From NCBI RefSeq assembly GCF_010550245.1, contig NZ_JAAGLU010000019.1:62001-126000 (forward strand): a stretch of 64,000 nt of DNA. Reading direction: 5' to 3'. Of the stretch, positions 25,722-34,381 are shown piece by piece (the first letter of the stretch is position 1; each line of letters begins with the position of its first letter). The notes under the pieces are model-generated. The model did no database searches and was not told where the DNA came from. It was given only the letters and a program-made list of their open reading frames with translations. The DNA comes from Streptomyces sp. SID12501 (GTDB lineage Bacteria; Actinomycetota; Actinomycetes; Streptomycetales; Streptomycetaceae). The position numbers and the translations under genes are program-made.

Positions 25722-26315
25722 ATGAGCGCCGGTGAACAGCGGGGACGCAAGCCCCGCGCGGACGTTCAGCGCAACCGCGCTGCCCTTCTGGAGACCGCGC
25801 AGCGTCACTTCCTGCAGCACGGGGTCGGCACCTCCCTCGAGGCGGTGGCCAAGGAGGCGGGCGTCGGGCCCGGCACCCTGTACCGGCACTTCCCCACCAG
25901 GGAGGCACTGCTGGCGGCCGTGCTGCAGACGCGCTCCGAGGAACTGGTGGCCCGCCAGGCGGACATCGAGCAACTCGACGACGCCGCCGAGGCGCTGGAA
26001 CAGTGGCTGCGCGCGATGGAGGAGTACTTCAGCGCCTTCAGCGGGCTGCCCGACCCGCTCATGGCCGCAGCCCGGGCGCAGGAGCCGGACAACCCGCTCA
26101 CGATCCCCTGCGACATCCTCATCTCCGCCACCGATCAGTACGTGCGAGCCGCGCAGCTCGTGGGGCGCGTGCGCGCGTCGGTGCGGGGGCACGACCTGTT
26201 CCTCGCGGCCTGTTCCATTGCCTGGATCAAGGGCACCGGTACCGAAGAGGAATCGCTCGACCGCCTCCGCACGCTCATCGCGAGCGGCTACCGCGAGCGG
26301 GACACCCAGGCGTAA
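25722..26315 (+). CDS. TetR/AcrR-family transcriptional regulator
   Basis: 197 aa with a GGAGGG RBS. The N-terminal HTH is clear: RNRAALLETAQRHFLQHGVG, TSLEAVAKEAGVGPGTLYRH and FPTREALLAAVL. The C-terminal part resembles TetR_C domains of AcrR-type repressors (DILISATDQYVRAAQLVG). Likely controls itself and the reductase at 26424 through the operator at 25634-25680. Confidence 0.85.
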   Translation: MSAGEQRGRKPRADVQRNRAALLETAQRHFLQHGVGTSLEAVAKEAGVGPGTLYRHFPTREALLAAVLQTRSEELVARQADIEQLDDAAEALEQWLRAMEEYFSAFSGLPDPLMAAARAQEPDNPLTIPCDILISATDQYVRAAQLVGRVRASVRGHDLFLAACSIAWIKGTGTEEESLDRLRTLIASGYRERDTQA

Positions 26316-26423
26316 ATCGTCAGGAACCCCGCTCCGCCCCCCAACGCCAGGCGGCACCACCGTCCATCCATCCATCACATCGTGCTGCCCCCGGGGGCGG
26401 CACAACCTCCTAAGGAACAAATC

Positions 26424-27164
26424 ATGAAAATTACTGTCATAGGCGCTGGCGCCATCGGCGGGAACCTCGCTGCCAAGCTCAGCACGGCCGGTCACGACGT
26501 CCAGGTGGCCGACGCCCGCGGCCCCGAGGCCGTCCGGGCGGAGGTGCTGGAGTCCGGGGCCCGTGCGGCGGACCTCTCCGACGCCGCCGTCCAGGGCCGG
26601 GACGTCATCGTCCTGTCGATCCCGTTCGGGGTGGCGGGCCGGCTGGCGGACCTGTTCGCGTCGGTGCCCGACGAGACGGTGGTCATCGACACCGCGAACT
26701 ACTACCCCGGCATGCTCAGCGAGCCGATCGAGGCGGTGGACAACGGCCAGGTGGAGAGCGTGTACACCGCCGAGCTGCTCGGCCGCCCCGTGGTCAAGGC
26801 GTGGAACGCCGCGCTGGCCGAAACCCAGCGGACCAAGGGCGTCCCGGCCGGAACGCCCGGCCGCCTCGCCATCCCCGTCGCCGGCGACTCCGAGGAGGCG
26901 CGGAAGGTGGCCATGAGCTTGGTGGACGACACCGGCTTCGACCCCTACGACACCGGCACACTGGCCGACTCCTGGCGCCAGCAGCCGAACAGCCCCGCCT
27001 ACTGCACCGAGCTGACCCTCGACGAGCTGCCGGCGGCCCTGGCCGCGGCCGACCGCGTCAAGGACGCGGCCATCCGCGACAGCCTCCCGGAACGCTTCGC
27101 CACCCTCGGTGCCAACCCCACCGTCGACGACGTCGTCGAGATGAACCGCGCCGCCCACCGCTGA
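26424..27164 (+). CDS. F420-dependent NADP reductase-like oxidoreductase
   Basis: 246 aa. The ATG is preceded by AAGGAACAAATC. An N-terminal Rossmann fold MKITVIGAGAIGGNLAAKL with an acidic residue after beta-2 (VADARG), then VIVLSIPFGVAGRL and VVIDTANYYPG, fits the NADP oxidoreductase, coenzyme F420-dependent/ProC-like family. VKAWNAA and the conserved D-DTGFDPYDTG segment match proteins annotated as NAD-binding reductases. The substrate is unknown. It lies just downstream of the TetR gene. Confidence 0.75.
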   Translation: MKITVIGAGAIGGNLAAKLSTAGHDVQVADARGPEAVRAEVLESGARAADLSDAAVQGRDVIVLSIPFGVAGRLADLFASVPDETVVIDTANYYPGMLSEPIEAVDNGQVESVYTAELLGRPVVKAWNAALAETQRTKGVPAGTPGRLAIPVAGDSEEARKVAMSLVDDTGFDPYDTGTLADSWRQQPNSPAYCTELTLDELPAALAAADRVKDAAIRDSLPERFATLGANPTVDDVVEMNRAAHR

Positions 27165-27204
27165 GTCACCCGACGCGGCTCTCGTGCACGCAACGGCACG
27201 AGGG

Positions 27205-27344
27205 CGGCAGCGCCGGCACGCCACGATGCCGAACTGGCCGTCGCTGCCCTGTACATGGCCGCGACGACCCGTGGCGGAAACGTGCGCGGCGTCATCTTTC
27301 ACACGGACCGCGGCAGCGAACTTGGACTCAATCGGTCGTTGTAG
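27205..27344 (+). mobile_element. IS3-family transposase remnant
   Basis: The frame DAELAVAALYMAATTRGGNV then VIFHTDRGSEL matches the integrase-core region of IS3-type OrfB (HTD-x-GSEY motif). It breaks off at a stop near 27344. About 45 codons survive, with no terminal repeats. Confidence 0.7.
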
Positions 27345-27412
27345 CGTCGATGATTTGCAGTAAGCCGTCAGAGTGGGGCCCTTTTTTACTCACCGTCATA
27401 GCCAGCCGCGCT

Positions 27413-28537
27413 CTACGGGCGCTCGGCCAGCGCTCCCACCTCCAGCACCAACCGCTCTCCTTCCGGTGCACGCGAGACGCAGGGCAGCATGGCGCCCTCC
27501 GCACGTTCGGTAGCCGTGAGCCGACGGTCGCGATGATCGACGTGGCCATGGGCCACCCGTACCTGGCAGGTGCCGCAGAACCCCTGGCGGCAGGAGAACG
27601 GCAGGTCGGGCAGGGCCTCGTGGAGAACATCCAGGGCGGAGCGGTCGTACGGCACTGGCAGAACTCTTCCGGTGTCGCCCAGCTGAAGTTCGAAGGGACG
27701 GCCGTCCGTGATCGGGGGCGGGGCGAAGCGCTCGAAGTGCAGGGCTGACGCGCGGCTGCCACCGAACGCGCGCCGAACGCCGTCGATCATGGGCGCGGGC
27801 CCGCAGCAGTACACCGCGCCCGTCGCCGGGCTCAAGCTCAACAGATCGGCCGCTTCGGGCGCGCCGGATTCGTCGTCAGGACGGATGGAGACCCGGCCGG
27901 GGGCTGTGGCCGCGAGGTCGGCCAGCTCTGCCGCGAAGGGCATGGAGCCGCGGCTGCGGCCGGTATGCACGAGCCTCCAGTCCAGCCCGCGTCGGGCGGC
28001 TTCCCGGGCCATCGGCAGGATCGGGGTGATTCCGATGCCGCCCGCGATGAGCAGGACGGCTGCTTCGGCGGCGAAGGGGAAGGCGTTTCGGGGCCGCCCG
28101 GTGACGGCGACCCGCACACCGTCTCCGAGGAAGTCGTGCACCTCGGCCGAACCGCCTCCGCCGTTGGCGATGCGGCGCACCGCGATGCGGTACCGGTACC
28201 GGTCGGCAGGGTCGCCGCACAGGGAGTACCGCCGCTTGCGGCCGGAGGGCAGGTGCAGTTCGATGTGGGCGCCGGGTTGCCAGGGCGGGAGTGTTCCCCC
28301 GTCGGGTGCTGCCAGCCGCAGGGAGACGACGTCCTCGGCCTCTTGGTGCCTGGTGGCGACGACCAGTTCCCGGGTCACGGGCATCTCGGTGGCCGGCGGG
28401 CGCCCAGGAGAAGTGCCGCGCCGCGCGAGGCGAGTGACCGCGTTGTCGCTGAAAGCCGCCAGTTTCCGCATGAAGGAGTCGCTGCGCGGTCTGCCGTACA
28501 GGTCCGGCGGCTGGGTGAGGGGTGTGCTGGTGTCCAT
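27413..28537 (-). CDS. Phthalate dioxygenase reductase-like flavin / 2Fe-2S oxidoreductase
   Basis: 374 aa from the ATG at 28537 (AAGG RBS); an in-frame ATG at 28564 overlaps the stop of the upstream gene and is an alternative. Order: FAD/FMN domain with RRYSLCGDPADRYRYRIAV, NAD(P) domain with LIAGGIGITPILPMA and YCCGPAPMIDGV, and a plant-type 2Fe-2S domain near the C-terminus (SCRQGFCGTCQVRV, later MLPCVSRA). It transfers electrons from NAD(P)H to a partner oxygenase. Last gene of a five-gene minus-strand operon; its neighbour, a diiron protein, is the plausible acceptor. Confidence 0.88.
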   Translation of the reverse strand: MDTSTPLTQPPDLYGRPRSDSFMRKLAAFSDNAVTRLARRGTSPGRPPATEMPVTRELVVATRHQEAEDVVSLRLAAPDGGTLPPWQPGAHIELHLPSGRKRRYSLCGDPADRYRYRIAVRRIANGGGGSAEVHDFLGDGVRVAVTGRPRNAFPFAAEAAVLLIAGGIGITPILPMAREAARRGLDWRLVHTGRSRGSMPFAAELADLAATAPGRVSIRPDDESGAPEAADLLSLSPATGAVYCCGPAPMIDGVRRAFGGSRASALHFERFAPPPITDGRPFELQLGDTGRVLPVPYDRSALDVLHEALPDLPFSCRQGFCGTCQVRVAHGHVDHRDRRLTATERAEGAMLPCVSRAPEGERLVLEVGALAERP

Positions 28538-28560
28538 GGGAGACCTTGCTGGTTGCCGGG

Positions 28561-29472
28561 TCATCGGGCGGCCGCTCGGGCAGCGGGTGACGCCGCCAGG
28601 TAGGCGACCGCCTGCTGGGTCGAGCCCTCGTGGGTCGGGTGGTAGCCGGGGCGGAAGTAGCGCAGCACCGAGCGGGCGAACGCGCCCGGTGGCGGCAACA
28701 GGTCCTTGCGGGCGGCGGCCAGGTAGTCGCGGAAGCGGACCTTGACCCGGTCGTCGAGTTCGGGGTCGGCGCTCATCAGGAAGCGGACTCCGCGGATCCA
28801 CAGTCGGGTCAGCACCGGAGCGGTGACGAGCATGCCGGTCACTCGGCGCCGGTACCGGGGATCGAGGTGCACCAGCAGGTCGAACGCGACCGAGCGGTGT
28901 TCGACCTCCTCCGCGCCGTGCCAGCGGAACAGATCGAGCATCGCGGGGTCCGCGCCGGCCTGGTCCAGGTGCCCGTTGCTGAGAATCCAGTCACCCAGGT
29001 ACGCGGTGAAGTGCTCGAAGGCCGCTATGAGGGCGAGCCGTTGGAGGAGATGCGCGTGTGCGGCGGCCGGCGTCAGCTCCGGCCGGTCTCCGAGCACCCT
29101 TCGGAAGATCCATTCGGACTGCACGGTGTACGGAGCCGGGTCCAGCCCCTTGGCGAGCAGGTGCTCCAGGACCCTCTGGTGCGCCTCGGCGTGCATCGCT
29201 TCCTGGCCGATGAAGCCGCGTACGTCCTCGCGCAGCCGGTCGTCGGTGATCAGTGGCAGTGCCTGCTCGAAGGTGCGCACGAACCAGCGTTCGAGCTCGG
29301 GGAGCATGAGGTGGAGCACATCGAAGGTGTGGGTCGCGAAGGGCTCACCCGGCAGCCAGTGCAGCGGGGTGGCGCCCCAGTCGAAGGTGACGTCCCGGGG
29401 TTGCAGCACCAGGTCGTGGTGGTCGATGGGCTCGGAGGGACTCTCCGGGTGGGCATGTGCGGCTCGGAACAT
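28561..29472 (-). CDS. Metal-dependent hydrolase of the PF10118 type (diiron-like)
   Basis: 303 aa, usual length for the family. Motifs: PLITDDRLREDVRGFIGQEA with MHAEAH, later FEHFTAYLGDWIL and WHGAEEVEHRSVAFDL. The E/H pairs (EAMHAEAH, EEVEHR) are the ferritin-like metal ligands. The family is called metal-dependent hydrolase, but adjacency to a ferredoxin-type reductase makes a redox (oxygenase or desaturase-like) role conceivable; that is inference. Confidence 0.82.
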   Translation of the reverse strand: MFRAAHAHPESPSEPIDHHDLVLQPRDVTFDWGATPLHWLPGEPFATHTFDVLHLMLPELERWFVRTFEQALPLITDDRLREDVRGFIGQEAMHAEAHQRVLEHLLAKGLDPAPYTVQSEWIFRRVLGDRPELTPAAAHAHLLQRLALIAAFEHFTAYLGDWILSNGHLDQAGADPAMLDLFRWHGAEEVEHRSVAFDLLVHLDPRYRRRVTGMLVTAPVLTRLWIRGVRFLMSADPELDDRVKVRFRDYLAAARKDLLPPPGAFARSVLRYFRPGYHPTHEGSTQQAVAYLAASPAARAAAR

Positions 29473-29546
29473 GACAGGTTCCTCATCCGTCGGCGATCGG
29501 TGTGTGCGGAAGGGGCGAGTACTGCCGGTCTGTTACTGCTGGTCCG

Positions 29547-30479
29547 TCAGATCGGGTGTGCGGCGTGGTCCGGAGTGCGGCGGGAGCCGTCTTCGATGCG
29601 GTGGGCGAATTCCGCGATCCGGGACGCGACCTCCTCGGGGTGGCTGAGCTGTACCCAGTGTCCGGCGTCGATCGGGCGCCGTTGTATCTGGCGCGTCCAG
29701 TGTTCCACTCCGTACGAGAGCACCGGGGTGACGCAGAAGTCGCGCGTGGGGATGATGAGTTGGACCGGGACGGTGGTCGGCCGGTCCCGCGGACGCAGCA
29801 GGCGGGGCAGCATGTTGGCGCGGTACAGCGCGGTGCCGGACACGGCGTCGCGGGCCAGCGTCGGCGCGGGGTAGGGGGTGTGCGTGGGCACACCTTGGGA
29901 GCCGGTGAGGAAGGCGCGCCAGCGGTGTCCCAGTGCTCTCCAGGTCAGGGTGGGCAGGAGCGGGAAATGGAAGTAGGCGATGTACCAGGACCGTGCGGCC
30001 TGCCGCAGCATCTTCGGCAGATCCGGATGCCGCGGCCGGAGGCGGGCCCGGATCAGGTGGCCGACGTGGTCCAGGCAGGGTCCGGAGATGGAGGTGAACG
30101 AGGCGATCCGCCCGGCCAGGCGGGTGCCGGTGACCGACTCCCAGGAGTGGATCGATCCCCAGTCGTGTCCGACCAGGTGCACCGGGCGGTCGGGGCTCAC
30201 GGCGTCGAGGACCGCCTCCAGGTCGGCTTCCAGTCGGGACATCCGGTAGGCGCGCAGACCCCTGGGCCGATGGGAGGCACCGGCTCCCCGCACGTCGAAG
30301 GCGGTGATGTGGAAGTGGTCGGCCAGGCGCTCGGCGACCGGTCGCCACACGGCACTGGTGTCCGGATAGCCGTGGACCAGCACCACCGGAGGAGCCGTGG
30401 ACGCTCCCCATTGGTAGGCGGCCAACTCCACGCCGTCCGCGCCGTCCACGGCGATCCGGCGGGCGGTCGGGCCGGTCAC
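29547..30479 (-). CDS. Alpha/beta hydrolase, epoxide hydrolase-like
   Basis: 310 aa. The GTG start overlaps the upstream stop (GTGA). Oxyanion motif VLVHGYPDTS, nucleophile elbow VGHDWGSIHS (Asp nucleophile, as in epoxide hydrolases and haloalkane dehalogenases), acid on PTRDFCVTP, and base on DAGHWVQLSHPEEV. Translationally coupled to the metallo-beta-lactamase-like gene. Probably opens an epoxide or related intermediate of the pathway. Confidence 0.82.
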   Translation of the reverse strand: MTGPTARRIAVDGADGVELAAYQWGASTAPPVVLVHGYPDTSAVWRPVAERLADHFHITAFDVRGAGASHRPRGLRAYRMSRLEADLEAVLDAVSPDRPVHLVGHDWGSIHSWESVTGTRLAGRIASFTSISGPCLDHVGHLIRARLRPRHPDLPKMLRQAARSWYIAYFHFPLLPTLTWRALGHRWRAFLTGSQGVPTHTPYPAPTLARDAVSGTALYRANMLPRLLRPRDRPTTVPVQLIIPTRDFCVTPVLSYGVEHWTRQIQRRPIDAGHWVQLSHPEEVASRIAEFAHRIEDGSRRTPDHAAHPI

Positions 30480-31621
30480 CGGCCACCACCGGCAGGGGCC
30501 AACTCGCCGTAGTTCAGACCGCCGTGGAGGAAGCTGGGCACCACCGGCCAGTGCCGCTTGAAGGGGGCCAGCTCCGAGGAGGGCAGGATCTGCAGCCAGC
30601 GCGGATCGCGCCGGCTGGGGTCGGCGAGGGTCTTCTCCTTGACCATGGAGTCGTACTGGTCGAGGGAGTCCTCCAGCGTGTTGGCGTTGGGCACCACCTC
30701 ATGGCCGTAGAACGCGGCGTGTCGGCGCACCCCGGGGATGCGGGAGAGCTCGGGCTGCCAGTTGTCGGCCGAGATGCCGTTCTCGGAGGAGACCCACACC
30801 CCGTCGGGGGTGTTCAGTACCAGGGAGTGGTTGCCGTCCGTATGGCCGGGAGTCCACAACAGGCTGACGCCGACACCGAGTTCGACATCGCCGTCGAAGG
30901 CGGTGACGCGCTCGGGCGGTACCCCGTCCATGCCTCCGTCGACGTACCAGGCCCACTGCATCGGATGCATCGCTTCGAAGGTGCCGAGCTCCCTGCGGTG
31001 CACCAACAACCGGGCGCGCGGGAACAGCGCTTCGCGGGGTGCCCGTTCGCCGGGAATCGTGCTGGTACTTCCCATGATCATGCGCACGTCCTGGACGTGC
31101 AGGTGGTCGAAGCTGACGAAGTCCACGTCCTCGGGTCGCAGACCGCAGGAGGGCAGGACGGTGTTCGGGTCCTGGTAGAAGCGGGCGAAGACGTGCTCGG
31201 TGAGAAAGTCCCCCGCCAGCCGCTTGAGCTGGGCGTAGAACGGTGCTTGAGCCGTTCCGGCGGCGACGGTCGGCTCCCACACCAGTGTTTTCGGCTCACC
31301 GTCGAAGCCGTCGAACTGTACGACGAGCATCCGGTTGACGATGCTCACGAACGGGTTGACGGCGAGCGCGGCGCCGTGGAAACCGAACCGGGTCGGGTAC
31401 GGGGCGGCGGCGATGTCGAAACTGCGGACGGCGTGGATGCGGCCCTGCTGGACGAACCGCTCACGGTAGGTGGCCGCGGCACTGCGAACGGCGCGCAGCC
31501 GGTCACCGCGGGGCCATACGTCGTGGACGCCCTCGAATTCGGGGATGGGACGCGGAGCGGCGGCGTCCTGGGCCTTCTTGACCTTCTGCGTGCTGGGCGC
31601 CGGCTTGGGTGTGGTGGTCAC
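30476..31621 (-). CDS. Metallo-beta-lactamase-fold hydrolase
   Basis: 381 aa from the GTG at 31621, 4 nt after the SDR stop. Metal motifs: FVSFDHLHVQD (HxHxxD, variant of HxHxDH) near residue 180, and LLWTPGHTDGNHSL with a later YGHEV histidine. The N-terminal 25 residues are charged and low complexity. The variant first motif is notable but seen in some larger MBL-fold hydrolases. Likely hydrolyses an ester or lactone in the operon's pathway. Confidence 0.75.
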   Translation of the reverse strand: MTTTPKPAPSTQKVKKAQDAAAPRPIPEFEGVHDVWPRGDRLRAVRSAAATYRERFVQQGRIHAVRSFDIAAAPYPTRFGFHGAALAVNPFVSIVNRMLVVQFDGFDGEPKTLVWEPTVAAGTAQAPFYAQLKRLAGDFLTEHVFARFYQDPNTVLPSCGLRPEDVDFVSFDHLHVQDVRMIMGSTSTIPGERAPREALFPRARLLVHRRELGTFEAMHPMQWAWYVDGGMDGVPPERVTAFDGDVELGVGVSLLWTPGHTDGNHSLVLNTPDGVWVSSENGISADNWQPELSRIPGVRRHAAFYGHEVVPNANTLEDSLDQYDSMVKEKTLADPSRRDPRWLQILPSSELAPFKRHWPVVPSFLHGGLNYGELAPAGGGR

Positions 31622-31625
31622 GGGC

Positions 31626-32537
31626 TCAACTTTCGGGATGGCGGGCGGTCCGGGTGCGCTGCTCGTAGGCAGCGCGGACCGACCGGTCGGACAGGGCGGC
31701 GAGCTGGTCGGGGACGAGGAGGTGATGCAGGGCGTCGCGGGCACGGCCCGGCAGCACCGCGGCCAACCGGGTCAGGGCGGCCACCTGGCGGGGAACGAAG
31801 ACCTCGAACCGAGGGCGCAGCACGACGTCGAGCACCGCGTCGGCCACCTGATCCGTCGTCAGGCGTCGGGTGGGTCCGGTCGCGGTACCCACGGCCAGCT
31901 CGGTGTCCACGACGCCGGGCATCACCAGGGACACGTGCACGCCGGTGCCGCGCAGTTCGGCGCGTACGGCTGTGCTGTAGCCGTGGACGGCGTGCTTCGT
32001 CGCCGCGTAGGTCGCCTCGCCGGCCGGGGCGACCTTGCTGGCGGCGGAGGCGATGTTCACCACGTGGCCGCGACCGCGTTTCCGCATCCCCGGGAGCACG
32101 AGTTTCATCCCCCGCAGTACGCCGTGGACGTTGACGTCGAACTGGCGCAGGGCGGCTTCCTCCGATTCCTCCGCGAAGGGGCCCACCCACATGATTCCGG
32201 CGTTGTTGACCAGTACGTCGATCGGCCCCAGCCGGGTCTCGACGGTGCGCAGGAAGTCTTCGAAGGAAGGCGTGTCGGTGACGTCGAGAGAGAGCCCGAG
32301 CAGCCGGCCACCGGGATGTGCGCCTATGGCACCAGCCGCCTCCATGGCGAGCTCCGCGTCGAGATCGCCGATCGCCACGGCCGCTCCGGCCGCGGCGAGC
32401 CGGGCCGCGACGGCACGCCCGATTCCGCGGCCCGCCCCGGTGACCGCGATCACTCGGCCGGTCAGCGGTTGTGTGCGGGGGAGCTTGTCGCGGTCTCTTC
32501 GGCTGGACGTGTACGGGTATTTGCGCGGTGCTGCCAC
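31626..32537 (-). CDS. Short-chain dehydrogenase, first gene of the operon
   Basis: 303 aa from the GTG at 32537, chosen for the AGGAAAGGGG RBS upstream; longer starts up to 32618 would run over the operator region. TGAGRGIGRAVAARLAAAG cofactor loop, DLD after beta-2 (NAD preference), VLVNNAGIMWVG, SAASKVAPAGE, and the YAATKHAVHG active site. The C-terminus has an extra ~50 residues typical of SDRs in lipid or steroid catabolism. Divergent from the TetR gene at 32690 with two operators between. Confidence 0.85.
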   Translation of the reverse strand: MAAPRKYPYTSSRRDRDKLPRTQPLTGRVIAVTGAGRGIGRAVAARLAAAGAAVAIGDLDAELAMEAAGAIGAHPGGRLLGLSLDVTDTPSFEDFLRTVETRLGPIDVLVNNAGIMWVGPFAEESEEAALRQFDVNVHGVLRGMKLVLPGMRKRGRGHVVNIASAASKVAPAGEATYAATKHAVHGYSTAVRAELRGTGVHVSLVMPGVVDTELAVGTATGPTRRLTTDQVADAVLDVVLRPRFEVFVPRQVAALTRLAAVLPGRARDALHHLLVPDQLAALSDRSVRAAYEQRTRTARHPES

Positions 32538-32602
32538 GGTCGAGCCCCTTTCCTGCCCTGAGCATGAGCGGAACGCCGAGCGGCAAGCGGCCCCCGCGCA
32601 TG

Positions 32603-32650
32603 TCTGACACGGTGCCATGTCAGATGAACTGACAAGCTAGAGTGTCAGTT
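32603..32650. promoter_or_regulatory. Two TGACA-N8-TGTCA operators between divergent SDR operon and TetR
   Basis: Palindrome 1: TCTGACA-N8-TGTCAGA (32603-32624). Palindrome 2: AACTGACA-N8-TGTCAGTT (32627-32650). Centres are 25 bp apart, in the divergent promoter region. This is the classic layout for a TetR repressor controlling itself and the divergent operon. Confidence 0.8.
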
Positions 32651-32689
32651 CGGAGTACACCGGTGTCAACACCTCTGCGAAGGGGAGAA

Positions 32690-33331
32690 ATGACCGGCAC
32701 ACAGACCGCCGGGCGGCGCTACGGCGGACGCGATGCGGCGCAACGACAGCAGGAGCGCCGCACCCGCCTCGTCCAGGCGGGCCTCGACCTGTTCGGCACG
32801 GCCGGATACGCGTCAGCCTCCGTCAAGCAGGTGTGCTCCCGTGCCGGACTGACCGAGCGCTACTTCTACGAGTCGTTCCGCGACCGCGAAGACCTTCTCG
32901 CCGGGGTCTACAACGAGCTGATCGCAACGATCAGCGCCGAAACCGCGCAGGCCGCAGCCGCTGCCGCACCTGATGTCGACGCCCAACTGCGCGCCGGCCT
33001 CGAAGTGTTCATCCGCACACTGGCCGGCGACGCCCGCATGGCCCGCCTGGTGCTCATCGAGGTCGTGGGCGCCAGCCCCCGCCTCGAAGTACGGCGCCGT
33101 GAGGTGCTCCACGAATTCGCCGCGATGGTCGCCGCCGTCGTCGGACCGCTCCCTGACCCGGAAGCCTCCTCCAGCCGGCTCACCATGACCGCGATGAGTC
33201 TGGTCGGCGGAGTCAACGAACTCCTCGTGGACTGGACCCTCGGTCACCAGAACGCCACCGTCGAAGAACTGATCGACCTGTGCTGCACCCTGTTCATCGC
33301 GGCCTACCGAGCCATCAGCGATCAGCCCTGA
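32690..33331 (+). CDS. TetR-family regulator of the divergent catabolic operon
   Basis: 213 aa. The ATG at 32690 has an AGGGGAGAA RBS. HTH: RRTRLVQAGLDLFGTAGYAS, VKQVCSRAGLTERYFYESF and DREDLLAGVY. The C-terminal domain has VLIEVVGASPRLEVRRREVL, as in TetR regulators of fatty-acid or cholesterol-type catabolism. Position and the paired palindromes make it the likely repressor of 32537-27413. Confidence 0.87.
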   Translation: MTGTQTAGRRYGGRDAAQRQQERRTRLVQAGLDLFGTAGYASASVKQVCSRAGLTERYFYESFRDREDLLAGVYNELIATISAETAQAAAAAAPDVDAQLRAGLEVFIRTLAGDARMARLVLIEVVGASPRLEVRRREVLHEFAAMVAAVVGPLPDPEASSSRLTMTAMSLVGGVNELLVDWTLGHQNATVEELIDLCCTLFIAAYRAISDQP

Positions 33332-33930
33332 TCGCGCAGGCCCGGATTCCTCGGGAGCCTTCCGCGCCGGACGGCACTCCACGCCCCCTGCTCACCGGCC
33401 CGGCGCACTCGGCGGCCCTGTTTCGATCAGGGGGCGGCGAGAAGCAGTGCGCGATGAACGCAAGCGCGGCGCACCTGCCGGCCATCGACTGTCGGACGGG
33501 TTGCGTATAGATCATCCATCCGGAAGCGACGCGATGTGATCGGGCTGAGCGGCCGCGAACCATGACGGGCCCGTCGCGTCGGGGGAGCTGCTGAACGGCG
33601 GGGGATCACCCGCCGCCGGCGCCCCCGCTGGCTCGCCTGCCCTGGGGTCCAGTCCGCGCGGGACCGGCCCTGCCGCTATCGCCGGGTGCCCGCAAATGCC
33701 CAGGCCCGCTAAGTGCTTGCGTCTCTCGACCGCGGTCACTGTCCGTATTCGCACGGTGGACGCATTCGCCGGTATCGAGTACTGCGCCCCGCCAGTGATC
33801 ATCGTCGGCGACATCGGGCTCGTGCCCGACTCACCGGACGCCACCGAGGGCTTCTACCGCCTGGTGTCTGCCGCGACGGCGTATCCCTGCATCTGTATCT
33901 GTATCTGGAGCGTTTCGGGGTGTGCCGAGA
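33332..33930. other. Gap with no confident gene
   Basis: About 600 bp. A plus-strand stretch near 33735-33870 has protein-like content (APPVIIVGDIGLVPDSPDA, TEGFYRLV) but no plausible start and an early stop, so it may be a decayed fragment of unknown origin. No RNA gene or terminator identified. Confidence 0.35.
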
Positions 33931-33934
33931 TCGG

Positions 33935-34180
33935 CCGCGTGTAACTGATCGCCATTGAGCTGCTGTTCATGGCACGGGAGGCCCGCTCGTGCCCCTCGTC
34001 CTTGGCCACGCTCTCGAACGCCGGGCGGGCGTCTTCCCTGCTCCGCAGCCAGGCGGCGCCGATCGCCTTCTCGCCCGGGAAGAGTCGGAAGATGCGCGGC
34101 TGCGTGACACCGACACGCTGCCAATCGCTTGGCGGAGGTGCCGTAGCAGCCCTTGAGCGCGAACTCGCGATCGCGGCGCG
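33935..34180 (-). pseudogene. TetR-family HTH relic, divergent from the SDR at 34382
   Basis: On the minus strand, EFALKGCYGTS and, after a frame change, GVTQPRIFRLFPGEKAI plus SREDARPAFESVAKDEG are recognisable as the HTH region of a TetR regulator (normally GYYGTSxxxIA..VGVSQPYLFRLF). The frame is disrupted and there is no C-terminal domain. It sits divergently next to an intact operator/promoter, so it is probably the remains of that promoter's original repressor. Confidence 0.7.
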
Positions 34181-34304
34181 CGGATGGCGCTGTCGCGCCT
34201 CTCCTGCCTGCGCATCCGGCGCGCGCCGCCATGCCGGCGGGCGCCGGTCAGCCCAACCTGAAGCCGGCCGGCGACGTGGCCCGGGATCAGTTCCGTGCTT
34301 GAGC

Positions 34305-34360
34305 TTGCGCATTGGAAACCGATCGGTTTACAGTGAGGCCAAGAGGAAACTGACCGGTTT
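34305..34360 (+). promoter_or_regulatory. Promoter with tandem AAACCGATCGGTTT-type operators (SDR 34382)
   Basis: TTGCGC (34305-34310), 18-bp spacer, TACAGT (34329-34334). Operator 1 (aaaccgatcggttt, 34316-34329) fills the spacer. Operator 2 (aaactgaccggttt, 34347-34360) is in the leader, 31 bp away centre to centre. The same arrangement recurs at 42248, 45939 and 49429. Confidence 0.75.
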
Positions 34361-34381
34361 CCCAGGTGGTTTCGGGAGTGC

